DNA of 64,000 nt from Acanthochromis polyacanthus (taxonomy: Eukaryota > Chordata > Actinopteri > Pomacentridae), in contig NC_067123.1 of assembly GCF_021347895.1 (NCBI RefSeq), forward strand, positions 40,106,027-40,170,026, given 5' to 3'. Below the pieces are notes generated by a model. That model did not search any database. It saw only the letters and a list, made by a program, of their open reading frames with translations, and was not told the DNA's origin. The position numbers and the translations under genes were made by a program. This document shows, one piece after another, positions 36,691 to 48,024 of this stretch (its first letter is position 1; each line of letters starts with the position of its first letter).

Positions 36691-37523
36691 TGTTATATTT
36701 CTGCAGTCCTAGCCCTAAAAGAAAGTAAATATTGGTGAGAGATAAAAGTTGTCCAGAGTCAAATTACATCATAATTTCTGCAAAAATCCACCACCTCTGT
36801 CTTTGCTACTCAGTGACACTTCAGTTTGAGCTGAATTCCTTCATGTCCATACATGTACAACTTCGAAGGCTTTTATTCATTTAGTTTTTTGGGGGTAAAT
36901 ACACGGAGGATTCTTGTCCTTCAGTATCGGTGTGTTTGTGCTACAGGGCTGGGGCTGAGCCGGCTGCATCCGTTAGCCGCCACTGCTGCATGGCAATCCA
37001 TCTCTGTCTGCTAGCAGCGTTAGCGTCACCGCGAGGCTCAGACAGGCAGCAGTCAGGAGGGTGCACTGTACGAGCCCTGTACAAACACACAATCCTAATG
37101 TACAAACACACGCGCACAGATCGGCATTTGGAGTATTTGTCTGCTTTACAAGCGGTTTAATAACATGCGACTAAACGTGTCAACCCATCGCTGTTTGCTG
37201 AAAGAACACCCAGATGCCACGACTCGCTCTGGGACAGATGTCCTCCCTGAGACCGTTGGATAAAGACAGTGGAAGGACGGAGCAAATAAAAAAAAGTAAA
37301 TATGTGGTGACTGTAAAGCTGCTGCTGTCTGACGGACGCTGCCCTGACTGCAGCCACTTAGAAGCAGAGACACGACGACGAGGCCCGAACCAACGCAGCC
37401 AGGCGCTGTGATTATATCCAGTATTTCTCCCAGTGAGCCTGTCGACACATTGGCAGACACTCTGCTCTCATCCAAAAGAGCAATAGGAGCTGTCTGCCTT
37501 GTCTGACTGCCTGCCTGAACGCT

Positions 37524-37524
<1 letters not shown>
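36691..37524. other. No gene seen
   Basis: Mixed sequence that becomes GC-richer after 36930. Overlapping frames on both strands near 37.15-37.68 kb include the CA repeat and are not credible. Confidence 0.4.

Positions 37525-37574
<50 letters not shown>
37525..37574. repeat. (AC)n microsatellite, 50 bp
   Basis: An uninterrupted AC dinucleotide run. Confidence 0.98.
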
Positions 37575-37577
<3 letters not shown>

Positions 37578-38567
37578 TGCCCGTGCAAAGATAAATAACG
37601 TGTTCAAATGCAGGTTCATGTCTGCTGAATCTAGAACATCTGGATACAAACATGCAGCTACACCAGCATCAAAAATTAACATCTTTTAACGCCATGTTTG
37701 CAGAGAATCCTCACCTATAAGTGGCTGATGTGAAGCCATTATTTTGGAATAGCGCTCTTTCAAAATAATACTTGCAAGCTATTTGAGTTATTGCTTTTCC
37801 TGCTTGCTCGTAAACAGAAAGTTTCCATTTAAAGAGCATAAAGCCATCAAATTACAGATTAGAGGGCCATGGTATACATAACAATAATGTGCTCCAACCT
37901 CCTTTTACCTGCAGTATAAAGTCCTGCATCTTAATGAAAACAGCACAGCTATGGCTAGAGGTGTCTTTTGTGCAGAATAAAAAATGTTAATACTGGCAAA
38001 TCAATGAAAAACCAAAAATATATAGGTGAGTTTCTTTGATTATTTTGCAAAAGTTGAGACAAACTTGAGAATAAACATTTTTCTACATACACCCCAGTCA
38101 GGACCAATATTGGGGCAAAAAGTGACTCTACATAACGTCCTGCTTGCATTTTAACGGTCTCCATACTTGTCTAGTCTCTGCTCTGCATAAACACAGCCTG
38201 CAGTTCAACCCAAATGACTGTCAGTCACAGCTGAGTCCCTGAAGACAAAGTTCCCCTGAGGAGAGCAGAATATTTTATTTTTAATAGAATCTGGTTCAAA
38301 CTGAGGCACTGTCTTTTGCAATGCTTTTATTTTGACATTAGAATAGGGTGATTTTGCTGAAATATCACAGTTTCAGGCTTAGATTTGTTTTTTCCCCAAT
38401 AGAACCGACATCACAGGTGAGAAGCTCAAGGACCTTCAGAAAGTCGAAACTGCAACACTTCTCACCGTTTTCACAGTTTCTGGATGATAAATTGTCACAT
38501 TTCAAACCCACTTGCAAATTTTTCTATCGGTCTATCTGTCCAGAGTCTGTCTATCTATATAGATTCC
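37575..38567. other. Non-repetitive DNA, no gene seen
   Basis: Nothing recognised before the ATCC array. Confidence 0.4.
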
Positions 38568-38651
38568 ATCCATCCATCCATCCATCCATCCATCCAGAGT
38601 CCATCCATCCATCCAGAGTCCATCCACCCATCCAGAGTCCATCCATCCATC
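38568..38651. repeat. ATCC array, left segment
   Basis: A tandem array of catccatccatccagagtc-like units. The same unit continues at 39249-39715 beyond an L2 LINE fragment, so the two segments are halves of one array or share an origin. Confidence 0.9.
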
Positions 38652-39248
38652 CAGTGTCCCCTGTTCATCTCCCTTCACTGGCTTCCAGTTGCAGCCAGAA
38701 TCAAATTCAAAACTCTCCTCCTGGCTTACAAAACATTTACAAGAACGGCCCCAGCCTACCTGGATTCCCTGATCCAGGTCTACTCCCCTTCACACCCACT
38801 TCGCTCTGCATGTGAGAGACGTCTGGTGCTTCCAGCCCAGCACGGCTCCAAATCTCTAGCCAGACTCTTTTCCTCTGTTGTTCCCAAATGGTGGAACAAT
38901 CTACCAAACTGTGCGTTCTGCTGAGTCCCTTTCTACTTTTAAGAGACAATTGAAGACTCAATTGTTCAGAGAACACCTAGGCACTTAATCTGACTCCACC
39001 TTAGGGGTAGAATAAGTCAGGTGGTCCAAAACCCAGCACTTATTTAGCACTGACAAAGTATTAAAAAAAGGGGGGGGGGGGGGGGGGGTTGGCAATTTCT
39101 TCTGCAACTTGATGGCAACACCTTTGACCAATCACACTTGAAGCACTTTTTGCACTTACTACAGGTTTTTCCTTATGTCTGAATTCTTGCTTGTGTTGTA
39201 CGTCGCTTTGGACAAAAGCGTCTGCTAAATGAAACTGTAGAATTGTAG
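38652..39248 (+). pseudogene. L2-type LINE C-terminus and 3' tail
   Basis: The translation gives [20 protein letters not shown] and then [24 protein letters not shown] (38673-38915). This is the characteristic C-terminal domain of fish L2 LINEs (LHWLPVxxRIxFK...PKLWNSLP). A stop at 38922 interrupts it. The 3' untranslated region follows, with a 19-base G run at 39070-39088 and the tail motif cgctttggacaaaagcgtct near 39201-39220. It is 5'-truncated and inactive. An ATCC minisatellite lies directly on both sides. Confidence 0.85.
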
Positions 39249-39715
39249 AGTCCATCCACCCATCCAGAGTCCATCCATGTAGAGTCCGTCCATCCATCCA
39301 CCCATGTAGAGTCCATCCATCTAGAGTCAATCAATCCATCTAAAGTCCATCCATCCATCCATCTAGAGTTCATCCATCCATCTAGAGTCCATCCATCCAT
39401 CCATCCATCCATCCAGAGTCCATCCATCCACCCATGTAGAGTCCATCCATCCATCCATCTAGAGTCAATCAATCCATCTAAAGTCCATCCATCCATCCAT
39501 CTAGAGTCAATCAATCCATCTAAAGTCCATCCATCCATCCATCTAGAGTCCATCCATCCATCCATCCATCCAGAGTCCATCCATCCATCCATGTAGAGTC
39601 CATCCATCCATCCATCTAGAGTCAATCAATCCATCCATTCATCCATCCATTCATCCATCCATCCATTCATCCATCCATCCATCTAGAGTCCATCCATCTA
39701 TCCAGAGTCTATCAT
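39249..39715. repeat. ATCC/GAGTC minisatellite, right segment
   Basis: This 467-bp array has units of about 16-40 bases, each made of ATCC tetramers closed by agagtc, aaagtc or gtagagtc. Some units carry gagtcaatcaatccatc, which shows local unit duplication. Minus-strand frames (DGWMDG...) are artefacts. Confidence 0.92.
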
Positions 39716-40548
39716 CTAACCAGATCATGAGTATCTCCATGTACATTGTAGTGATGCAGTGGCATGCAGTACAACAGAGCAGAGAAAGACTGCCACCACT
39801 GATATTAGACAGGAAAGCATCCCATAATCCATCATCCTGTTCCTTGACCCCCAAACACCAACAGCTTCCTCCTCCTACTTAACAGTGTACCAAACCAACC
39901 CCACCCCCAGCAACACAACTGCACACAGTAGCACACATGGAAGGTCACACAGTGATTTAGACATCCAGAATTACACACTCAGCCTCTCACACTGTTTAAA
40001 AAAAAACACACACACTGACTGATAGATGGAATTCAATTTCGTCACAGAAAACTGCTTTCCACGGATATTCTCAGGCCCGCGTCTCTGCCATAAATGGAAA
40101 TTTCATGCAGTTAAAGAAGTCTTCCTCCGCTTTCAGTAAGACACATAATGACGTTTCTGACCCATCACAGACTTTACAAACCTTTATTTATCCAGAGAAC
40201 AGATCTGTCATCTCAGAAGCAAACTACCAAACAACCATCAGGGGGGTTAATGCTTTGCTCAGGGGCATCTCAGCAGCAGCAAAAAAAAAAAACTATTATT
40301 TTATTTATTACAGCCCAAACGTTCCACCCAGCAGCTGGCTCTTTAAACGCTGACAGGCTGCATCTTCATCCTTAGTTTACTGTAATTCAGGGAACAGACA
40401 TCACTGCACAAAATCTGACATTTCACACATCAAAGAGAGTCAAAAACCCCTTTAAGGAGTCTCAGTCCTGGACCTAATAGTCTGTTTTCATACTGCTGAA
40501 ATTCATTTGTCTTTTACAACTTGGATGAAAACACCAGTAACTACTCAC
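39716..40548. other. Non-repetitive DNA, no gene seen
   Basis: Nothing recognised apart from short A runs (39996-40005, 40281-40291). Confidence 0.4.
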
Positions 40549-40583
40549 TAATAATAATAATAATAACAATAATAATAATAATA
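40549..40583. repeat. (AAT)n microsatellite
   Basis: A 35-base ATA/AAT trinucleotide run with one interruption (aac). Confidence 0.95.
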
Positions 40584-41059
40584 CTTTACCAGCAGCACTA
40601 CTCACAGTACGAATCCGAAGAAGAAATCTGACCTATGGAACAGTAATTACATGAACCAATTCACCATAAAAATACTATTTAAACTGAAAATAAGTTGAAA
40701 TGCTTTTTTGTTAGGCGTCTTTAAAAACCTAATATCTTTAGGTTTTTTCGAGATATTTTCCTCTAAAATTTGTCATCTTATTATAAGGCAAAATGCAAGA
40801 TATTCGTTAAAACATTGCTTTCCATTAATGTAATTAATTCATCCAGTAAAAATAATCTAATTAATAAAGTAATAGTTACATTTTCTAAGAAATAATGTCT
40901 GAAAGGGTCACCTTTGCTGAGTTCAGGCCATGTCCATCTTTTCATTTTGTAAATATTTCTGAGCTACATTCATCGCATAGCTTCTGCTGATCTGATGAAC
41001 TGAACTCTCTCAGCAACTGTTGGATAGACGCTCAAAAATGTTCATCATGTCTTCTTATT
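40584..41059. other. No gene seen
   Basis: AT-rich; nothing recognised. Confidence 0.4.
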
Positions 41060-41142
41060 AGTACACTGGTTTTGAGTTCTTTTGTTCAGACATCTAACCA
41101 ATTATTCTATGTCTGAACAAAAGAACTCTAAACCAGTGTGCT
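41060..41142. repeat. 83-nt inverted repeat (hairpin)
   Basis: Arms of 34 bases (41060-41093 and 41109-41142) pair at 32 of 34 positions around a 15-base loop, ctaaccaattattct. No target duplication was identified. It could be a very small foldback element or an RNA hairpin. The sequence alone cannot decide. Confidence 0.85.
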
Positions 41143-43467
41143 GGACAGACTGCAATAATATTTTCCTCAGAAATGTTTTTCCAAAAGATGTTCCCCAACT
41201 ACTTTTTTGGTCCACTGACTTCTCCTCTTTAACACTAACTCCACAAACAGGCTGACAGTTTTCATTTTGACCAAAATATCTCCAACATCTATTGATTGAA
41301 AAGTGTTGAAGACATTCATTACATTCATTACAAACACTCTTTTATCTGAAACTTTAATTTGTAACCAAACACATGCGAATGTAATTATGCTCTAATTAGG
41401 CCTATCTGTTATTTGTGTTCAATCCTAATGAGCTAAAGTAAGGTCACAGACATTGTTAACATTTTACCTGCTGAACCCCGGCATGTTAGACGTCCTGAGC
41501 ATGCAGAGGGTTTTCAGAGCTGCTGGCATGACTGTAGACTTCTGGTCTGGTCTTAAAATATCATTTGCAACTGAAATTAGGGTGAATGAAAATAAAACTC
41601 ATGGCCACTGACAAGTTCAGCCTTTCTCTGGCTCCACATTGAACAAAAGCAGACCAAAGCAGGAGGAACTTTGACTTGTTTTATTCATGAGGATCGCTGT
41701 TGACGTGTCAACAGGCAGCTCAATAAAACCGTTGCCTGCAGCGGAAGTGCCACGCTAACAGACTAAAGTGCTGAACAACATTTTATTTAATGCTCTGCTG
41801 ACAGAGCTGATGTGTATTTTATAGAAACTGCTGCACTAATTCTGGCAGCTGAAGCCAAAGAAACCACATTAGAAGGCGCAAACAGCAGCGTCTTTGGTTC
41901 CAGATCTCCTCACCAGGTTTACGATCATTACCAACTGTCGCTTCAGTCAAAGCTTCCTGTGTGTGATTGCTTCCTAATATGTGTGTCAGAGCTGCGCTGT
42001 ATCCTGCTGATCTCATCCTATAGGCTAATTACAACGTACAGGCAGAGACAGGCAACGGAAATCAATCCCAACGGCTCAGTTTTCATGTTTTACTTCAGTG
42101 AAGCCCATGACACAATGTCAAATGGTGCTTTTCCTCTAATGAGCCATTCAGATTTGAAAAATTCATTTAAAACCACCCGCTTCAAAGCTTTAAATGCCCC
42201 CTCGACCCCACTGACATGAAGTGAACAGACGCATTCAGCCTCCAATCATCCCATAAGTGAACATTTCTGCACCTCAAACCACTTATCTTCTATCCTCTGG
42301 TGTTCCTTTCTTTCAAAAACTGACCTTGTTCCTTTCCTGTCCATTATTCTCCCATTGAAGTAACATAATTATCACATCTTCTTTATAATTGAAATTACAG
42401 TTTTGTATTGATAGTCCTCCTTTGTTTACAGGTTTGGAGGTTATTGGTTGATAATTTCAAGAAAAAAAAGCAATAAAATTTTACCATTTAAAAAAAAAAT
42501 CATAAATTATACATTATGTAGACTTTTAGTTAAATCATCAACAGATTGTAAAGGTTTCTTCAAGTTAAATAAATATCCTCTAATGTCCATGTCTTGATTA
42601 GTGCTGTCAAAAATATAGAGTTTATAAAAACACAAATCAATTCTGAGCACTTGAAATGGTTTCAGTGTGTGTTTTCCGTAGCATAAATGATTAGTACAAG
42701 CTGATAAATACGTACAGTTAGTCATTATTCTGATTTCAGTTGTTGGCTGCACACTGAAGGGTCCAGATGATTAAATTCACACCCTGCAGGTCATGCACAC
42801 TTAATCAGGCAATTTTAACACTTAAATATTAAACTGACAGACATAATTCAGTCCTTTCTCGTCAAAATGAGCATTTCAAATATCCTCATCGTCATTTTTC
42901 CAGGTCAAATTACACCGTTTATGTGTTTTCATTTCAGATATTTACAGACACCTGAAGTGTAAATGATGTACCTACAGTTTAGTTTAGATCAACCAGTCAT
43001 GAATTCTCTACAACTCAACATATCCTCTGTGTCCTTTTCAGGTGTCTTAAGTTTGAACTGGTCAGATTGATGTTGGATTTATTTACAGATATCTTGATTT
43101 AGACTTCTGACTGTTCAAACTGAGGTTGCAGATATCTGTAGTTCTGCCAGAAACTACAGTGGTTTGCTTTTCAAACATACCATGGAGCTGTAACTGTCGC
43201 TGCAAATTGCTCTACCATGGTGTGAGAGCTGTTGAAGTTCTGGGAAATTTAAACAAGTCTCTGATGAATAAATCTCTCATTCTCTACAAAAGTCCTCGCT
43301 GATGAGATCTTTCTACTTCAGACTTATTTTCCAGGAGTTTTGTCCTCCAAAACGTCAGGTCAGGTCGTTGTTTTCCTTCAACCGATTACCATGTAGCTCG
43401 GTTCAGCCGCACAGATCGGGTCGTTGGCGACTAAACTGGCCAACTTTTGTCTAGATGAGGAGGGTGA
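41143..43467. other. Non-repetitive DNA, no gene seen
   Basis: About 2.3 kb. The 135-codon frame at 41812-42219 has no recognisable domain. 42010-42210 has ATTA-rich, non-repetitive character. A short A run lies at 42490-42499. No transposon was recognised. Confidence 0.4.
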
Positions 43468-43475
43468 GTCTGGAC

Positions 43476-44002
43476 CAGGCGTGAACTAACCGTGACGTCA
43501 CCCGTTGGTTTCAACGCCGAGAAAATGAAGCCCGGATTTTGCTACTTCCTGGTCGCCATTTTGGATTTTTTGGAGCCAGTGACATAAAAAGCGTCATCAA
43601 ACAGGCTGGACCGGAGAGCAACTCGGGGCAGGATTGGCTGAGGACTCTCTTATCCCGCCCACATTTTACCGCAGAGGCTTCTGTTGCTGTCAATCAAGTA
43701 TAGCCACGCCCCCTGGCTCCGCCAACTTTAACGATTTATTTAAAATTCAGTATTGATTTATTTTAAGATCGGCCACCTGATCTCTCATTTTGACAATGAA
43801 AACTAACGGGAAAAAAAATCCTGAGCTGTAGAACATCAGTCTATCACATTTTATTTTTTCCAAAAATGAATTGGGGTCTATGGAGAAAAAGCTTTTTGGA
43901 GCCAACCCTAGAGGACGGCGTGATATTGCAAGTTTTTGACACTTCCGGGTGGGCTTAATTTTTGGAGCCAGATGCTACGTCCATCTTTATATACAGTCTG
44001 TG
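43476..44002. mobile_element. Non-autonomous hAT-type element, copy B
   Basis: This 527-bp element starts caggcgtgaact and ends tacagtctgtg. A perfect duplication of gtctggac lies at 43468-43475 and 44003-44010. It is about 95% identical by eye to 2027-2551, in the same orientation and 41 kb away. TGACGTCA lies at 43493-43500. Minus-strand frames inside it are chance. Confidence 0.88.
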
Positions 44003-44010
44003 GTCTGGAC

Positions 44011-44379
44011 ATCTTGACTGAACCAAAACAAATATCCACCAAAAGGTCTGTGGTGGACCATTGCCAGTCAGTGCATCGTGAAGACAAACACACCTATCTT
44101 CCAGTCAGTGGCTAAAACAGGAAGTGACTGCAGGTTATCTTGGCGTGCCTTTGCCACTGAGTATGCCGATTACTGCCAAGAAAGGGCTGTCAGTCCACGC
44201 AAAAGCTAGCAGCACAGCACATGTCCTGCAAACAGTCATCACTTCTGCTGACACTGTTGAAATAGTTTGCTGGAACAACATCAGACCAGCCATAATGACA
44301 TCAAAGATATTAGCAGCTGCTATTCCGACTGGTTCAGACTAAACTGCAGATATTTCTGGGTTAAAATAGTCTTTGAAAG
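44011..44379. other. No gene seen
   Basis: This sequence lies between the hAT-type copy and an L2 tail. It may partly belong to the L2 3' region but was not recognised as such. Confidence 0.3.
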
Positions 44380-44575
44380 ATCACTTCTATGTGGAAATAC
44401 GATCCTATTACGTCTGCTCTGCCTGCAGGCATCACAGTTCTATCATCACACTTCAACTTGTCTTCTGACAGTTCGGTTGTTTTCTCCTGACTAGGTCATT
44501 GTTTGTGTTCTATCTAGTTTACGTCGCTTTGGATAAAAGCATCTGCTAAATTAAATTGTACAATGAAATGTTTTC
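44380..44575 (+). mobile_element. L2-type LINE 3' tail
   Basis: acgtcgctttggataaaagc followed by atctgctaaat (44521-44551) is the near-consensus tail motif of fish L2 elements. It is also seen in the copy at 39200. The left limit is a guess and no coding sequence was recognised. Confidence 0.65.
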
Positions 44576-46205
44576 TTTATTATATTTATCGCCATATGTG
44601 GTGATCTCAGAGGCTCTGAACAAGTGCGCTACCCCAAGAAGTTCACATTAGCATAAAACGGTTCCTCTAATTCTGTTAAAACCTCGTTGGATTCATTTTA
44701 GATCTTATCAGTCTATTAAAAGGCCATTATCCATACTAATGCCCATACTCTAAGGCCAGATGAGGATCTTTAATAAATGGAAAGCAGCCCAGATTACGCT
44801 GGCGACCTCTTGCAGTCGTGTGGACGGTTTCATGCAAGACCGCCAGAGGAGTCGTTGCCCTGGAGACCAACAAAACAGAGCTTAGTAAGAAGTGCTGAAT
44901 CTAACTAAAATTCACCAAACAGCAGCTAAAAACACAAATGAACAGCAGAAATGGGGACAAAACTTCAACAGCAAAGTCAAAAAACTAACCCAAAGATGAA
45001 AAACTCCCACACAGAACTCAGACTCTAGCCTGCTGGTTAAAGTCGCCTGATTTATGCATTTATTTGCTCCTGATGCAACCGTGATGAAACCAAAACCAAA
45101 AGACATGCAAATCTAATGACAACACCACAGAACAAGTCACCAAAACCTTTTCCAGGCAACTTCATTTGACTTATTACCAGAGATGGCCTAAAGGCTGCAA
45201 ATACTCATTATCTGAGAAGCAAACTGGGATTTTTCCATCAAGACGAGGCGATATTAGAAGTATAATTTCTCGCATTCATTAAATAATCTTTTGACCACCC
45301 AGAACCATCTGGAGCCTGCAGGGGGAGGAAACTCCCAGAGAAGAATCACTGACTGAGTCTGTTTTCATTAAACCCTGCATGCAGGTCCATGGTAATGTGG
45401 ATGGGAGATGCTTTCCCTTCTCTGATAGCGTGTGGTGGGAAAAGCCTCCTGAAACTTAACAACTCAGGAGAAAATTCGATTTAATCTCTTTGAAATTTTG
45501 CATATATTTTTGGTTTCCGTCCAAAAGCAAAAGCAGCAGAGTCTCTGGTGCACATTTCTCCCGTCGTTTGGACAAACGGTGCAGGCTCGGCTTTCTAAAA
45601 ACAGCCACTTGAAACGCAGCTACAACAACAAGCCGCTGGAATGAACGGATGTGCCGGCATTAATGACAGCGTTTGTGATCCGTCCGTCCCTGCAGTCATT
45701 ATGCAAAGCAAACCCATTTAGTTCCACTTGTCATCTCGTGCGTTGGTGCGGTTCCTCAAAAGGTCGAGCATAGCATTCAAATTAATATCTTTTCTCATAA
45801 AGGCTCACATTTTAAACTTGTTTTCTAATTCTGTTTATTCATTCATGACATTTCCATTGATTGGCTTTACTTCAGACGATCTGATTACGCTGAATATTAT
45901 CGGTAACTTCACCGCCGTCCTGCGGATCTTCTGCTGCTCAGACATCTGTCGCTTATTTTCACCAGTCAATCATGTTCCACCTCCGACTGGGCAGGTGACA
46001 TGAGCGACCGGTAGGAGCTGAAAGTGCAACAACAAGCTGTGATCCCTCACTGGGTTCCCACCAGCTGATGTTTATGTTTACTGGAACTCAAACCAACAGT
46101 CAGGGTGCTTCAGGAGACTGGAACTCAAAATCGTATCATAGTTGGCTTTTTTGTTTTTGTTCTCAGGCCTAAAACCAACATGTCCGCCTGTAACCAAACA
46201 CCACA
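44576..46205. other. Non-repetitive DNA, no gene seen
   Basis: About 1.6 kb. 45590-45745 is non-repetitive with ttaatgac, tcattatgcaaag and similar homeobox/POU-like words. No coding sequence was recognised. Confidence 0.35.
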
Positions 46206-46583
46206 TGGCATTTTAGAGGAAGATTCTCTAAATGCAGAAAAAAATCTGTTAAAAAATTGTAAATATTTAATATAAATGAGTAAAAATCTTCCAAAAAATC
46301 TAAAGTGATTACATATATCAGTAAAATTTGTAATATTTTCTTTAAGAACATTCATATAAAAATCAACCAAAATCCAGAGAATTTCGCTGGATTTTGGTTG
46401 ATTTTTATGTGAATGTTCTTAAAGAAACATTTTTTTCACATTTCTTTTTTCATTAAAAAAATGTTCAAAAAATTTCCCCAAAAAATGTTGAAAATGTGGA
46501 AGTTTTCACTGTGAAAATTATTACTTTTTCCACATTTTTAAACTTTAAAATGGGCCAATTTCACCTGCAGGACGACACGAGGG
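46206..46583. mobile_element. piggyBac-type TTAA MITE, copy 3 (left-truncated)
   Basis: The right end gacgacacgaggg is followed by TTAA at 46584-46587. The left part is missing before about 46206. The core, 46340-46424, is an 85-base near-perfect palindrome. Beyond the TTAA lies the same CACTG-element sequence as at 32 kb, joined at the same position. Confidence 0.75.
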
Positions 46584-46768
46584 TTAAAACAAGATCATTT
46601 CAAGACTGTTTGACTTAACATGATATCTAAGATTCATCGTCTTAAAACAAGTCCCTCCATCTGCTGAAATGTCTCTTGTTAAGGGAATTTATCTTAAATC
46701 AAGTGAGATGAGACATTTTGACTAAAAGTAACACAAACAGACTTGGTGAGATTTTGAGTTTTTCTGGT
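46584..46768. mobile_element. CACTG element arm attached to the TTAA MITE
   Basis: The reverse complement matches 32035-32225 (aaaaactcaaaatctcacca, gtccctccatctgctgaaat). The outer end is decayed (reverse complement caccagaaaaactc). The TTAA junction is at the homologous position, which shows that the two elements amplified as one composite. Confidence 0.7.
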
Positions 46769-48024
46769 GCTGATACTTTGCCTTAAATGCCTTTATATGT
46801 GCAGGTTGGTAGAAACCAGTGGTGGCTCTTGGAAGACTGGTTTTGTGATCTAATAAAGTCAGACAACCCATCCCGTCTCCCACCTCCACCTGAACACCTG
46901 GATCCCCACCTGGAGACACCTGGTCCAGACGAGCTGCTCTGAACCTCACACTTGTTTTAGTCTCCACACAGCTACTGTTGCAACAGATGAATGCAACAAC
47001 AGCCTTCATGGAAACAGATTCTAGAAGCGGTTCCAGTTTTTAAAATTCACTGACTTAAACCTACTAAAAGGAAGTTGCTGGAGTTCTGATCTTTTCACTC
47101 CACCTCCCAGTGAAGCCATTTGTTCAGCCCTGTTTAGCTCTTTATCATCACTTTGGTTCAGTCGGTTGTTTTTGGACGCTTTCCAACTATCTCGCTGCTG
47201 AAACTGAGTTTGCAAGCTCAGCTGTAAGCCCCGCTGAGAGGCAGACTGTTCGACTAACTCATTTGGAAGTGTTGTATCATAATTCCGCCCGATATTAAAG
47301 TATATTTTCTGCAAATCCAGAGAGTGAAGCGGTACAAAAACTGTCAACCAAACCTACAGTGAAGGAGAATGATGCCCCAACACGCTGCTAAGAGCCGTAT
47401 AAAGCTCCTGAATGGTCCTAAAATGATCCCAGATTATGAGAACTGTCGGTACAGAGGTAACAGCTGCACAGAAGGACGTTTAACCACCAAAGCTTCAGAC
47501 ATTTAACCACCAAACCTTCATTTAAATCACCTGATGGACCTCCTTCCTTCCTGTCTGTCGTTTCCATTCAAACTGCTGACTAAGTCCAAGAACTTTGCAT
47601 CCAAAAGGCATAAAAAGGCTTTTAGCATTGCAAATACATATCACCTCCTCCTCCTCATTACTGTCCACTCCACTGATTTATGCGGTTTTCATTTACAGTA
47701 GCTGCTACAAAGTGCTTTTGGCTTTTAGCGCAGACCTAACTTCTGCTCTGAAACCTTCCTTCCCTTCCAGCTCAGTCTGACGCCTTCAGCAGTGACAGCA
47801 ACATGCTACAGCTTCTAGACATGTTTTTATTTCCTGGTAGGGAACACTTTGAGCCACACAAACACATGGCAGTTACAGGGAAACATTCCCATAACAGTGA
47901 ATGATGTTACTGACAAGTTCTAGTGATTTTCTAAAAGAAAACGTCCAAATCAAATGCTGACAGAGCTTTAAAGAAAATCACAGTTTGCTGGAAAATTCCT
48001 TTAAAGTTAATATGTTTTAAATTC
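46769..48024. other. Non-repetitive DNA, no gene seen
   Basis: About 1.25 kb. No recognised repeats, and the open frames (up to 108 codons) overlap on both strands. Confidence 0.4.

Noticed and set aside
39249..39715. CRISPR-like regular repeat-spacer appearance
   Set aside because: The 'spacers' are themselves ATCC tetramers. This is a minisatellite in vertebrate DNA.
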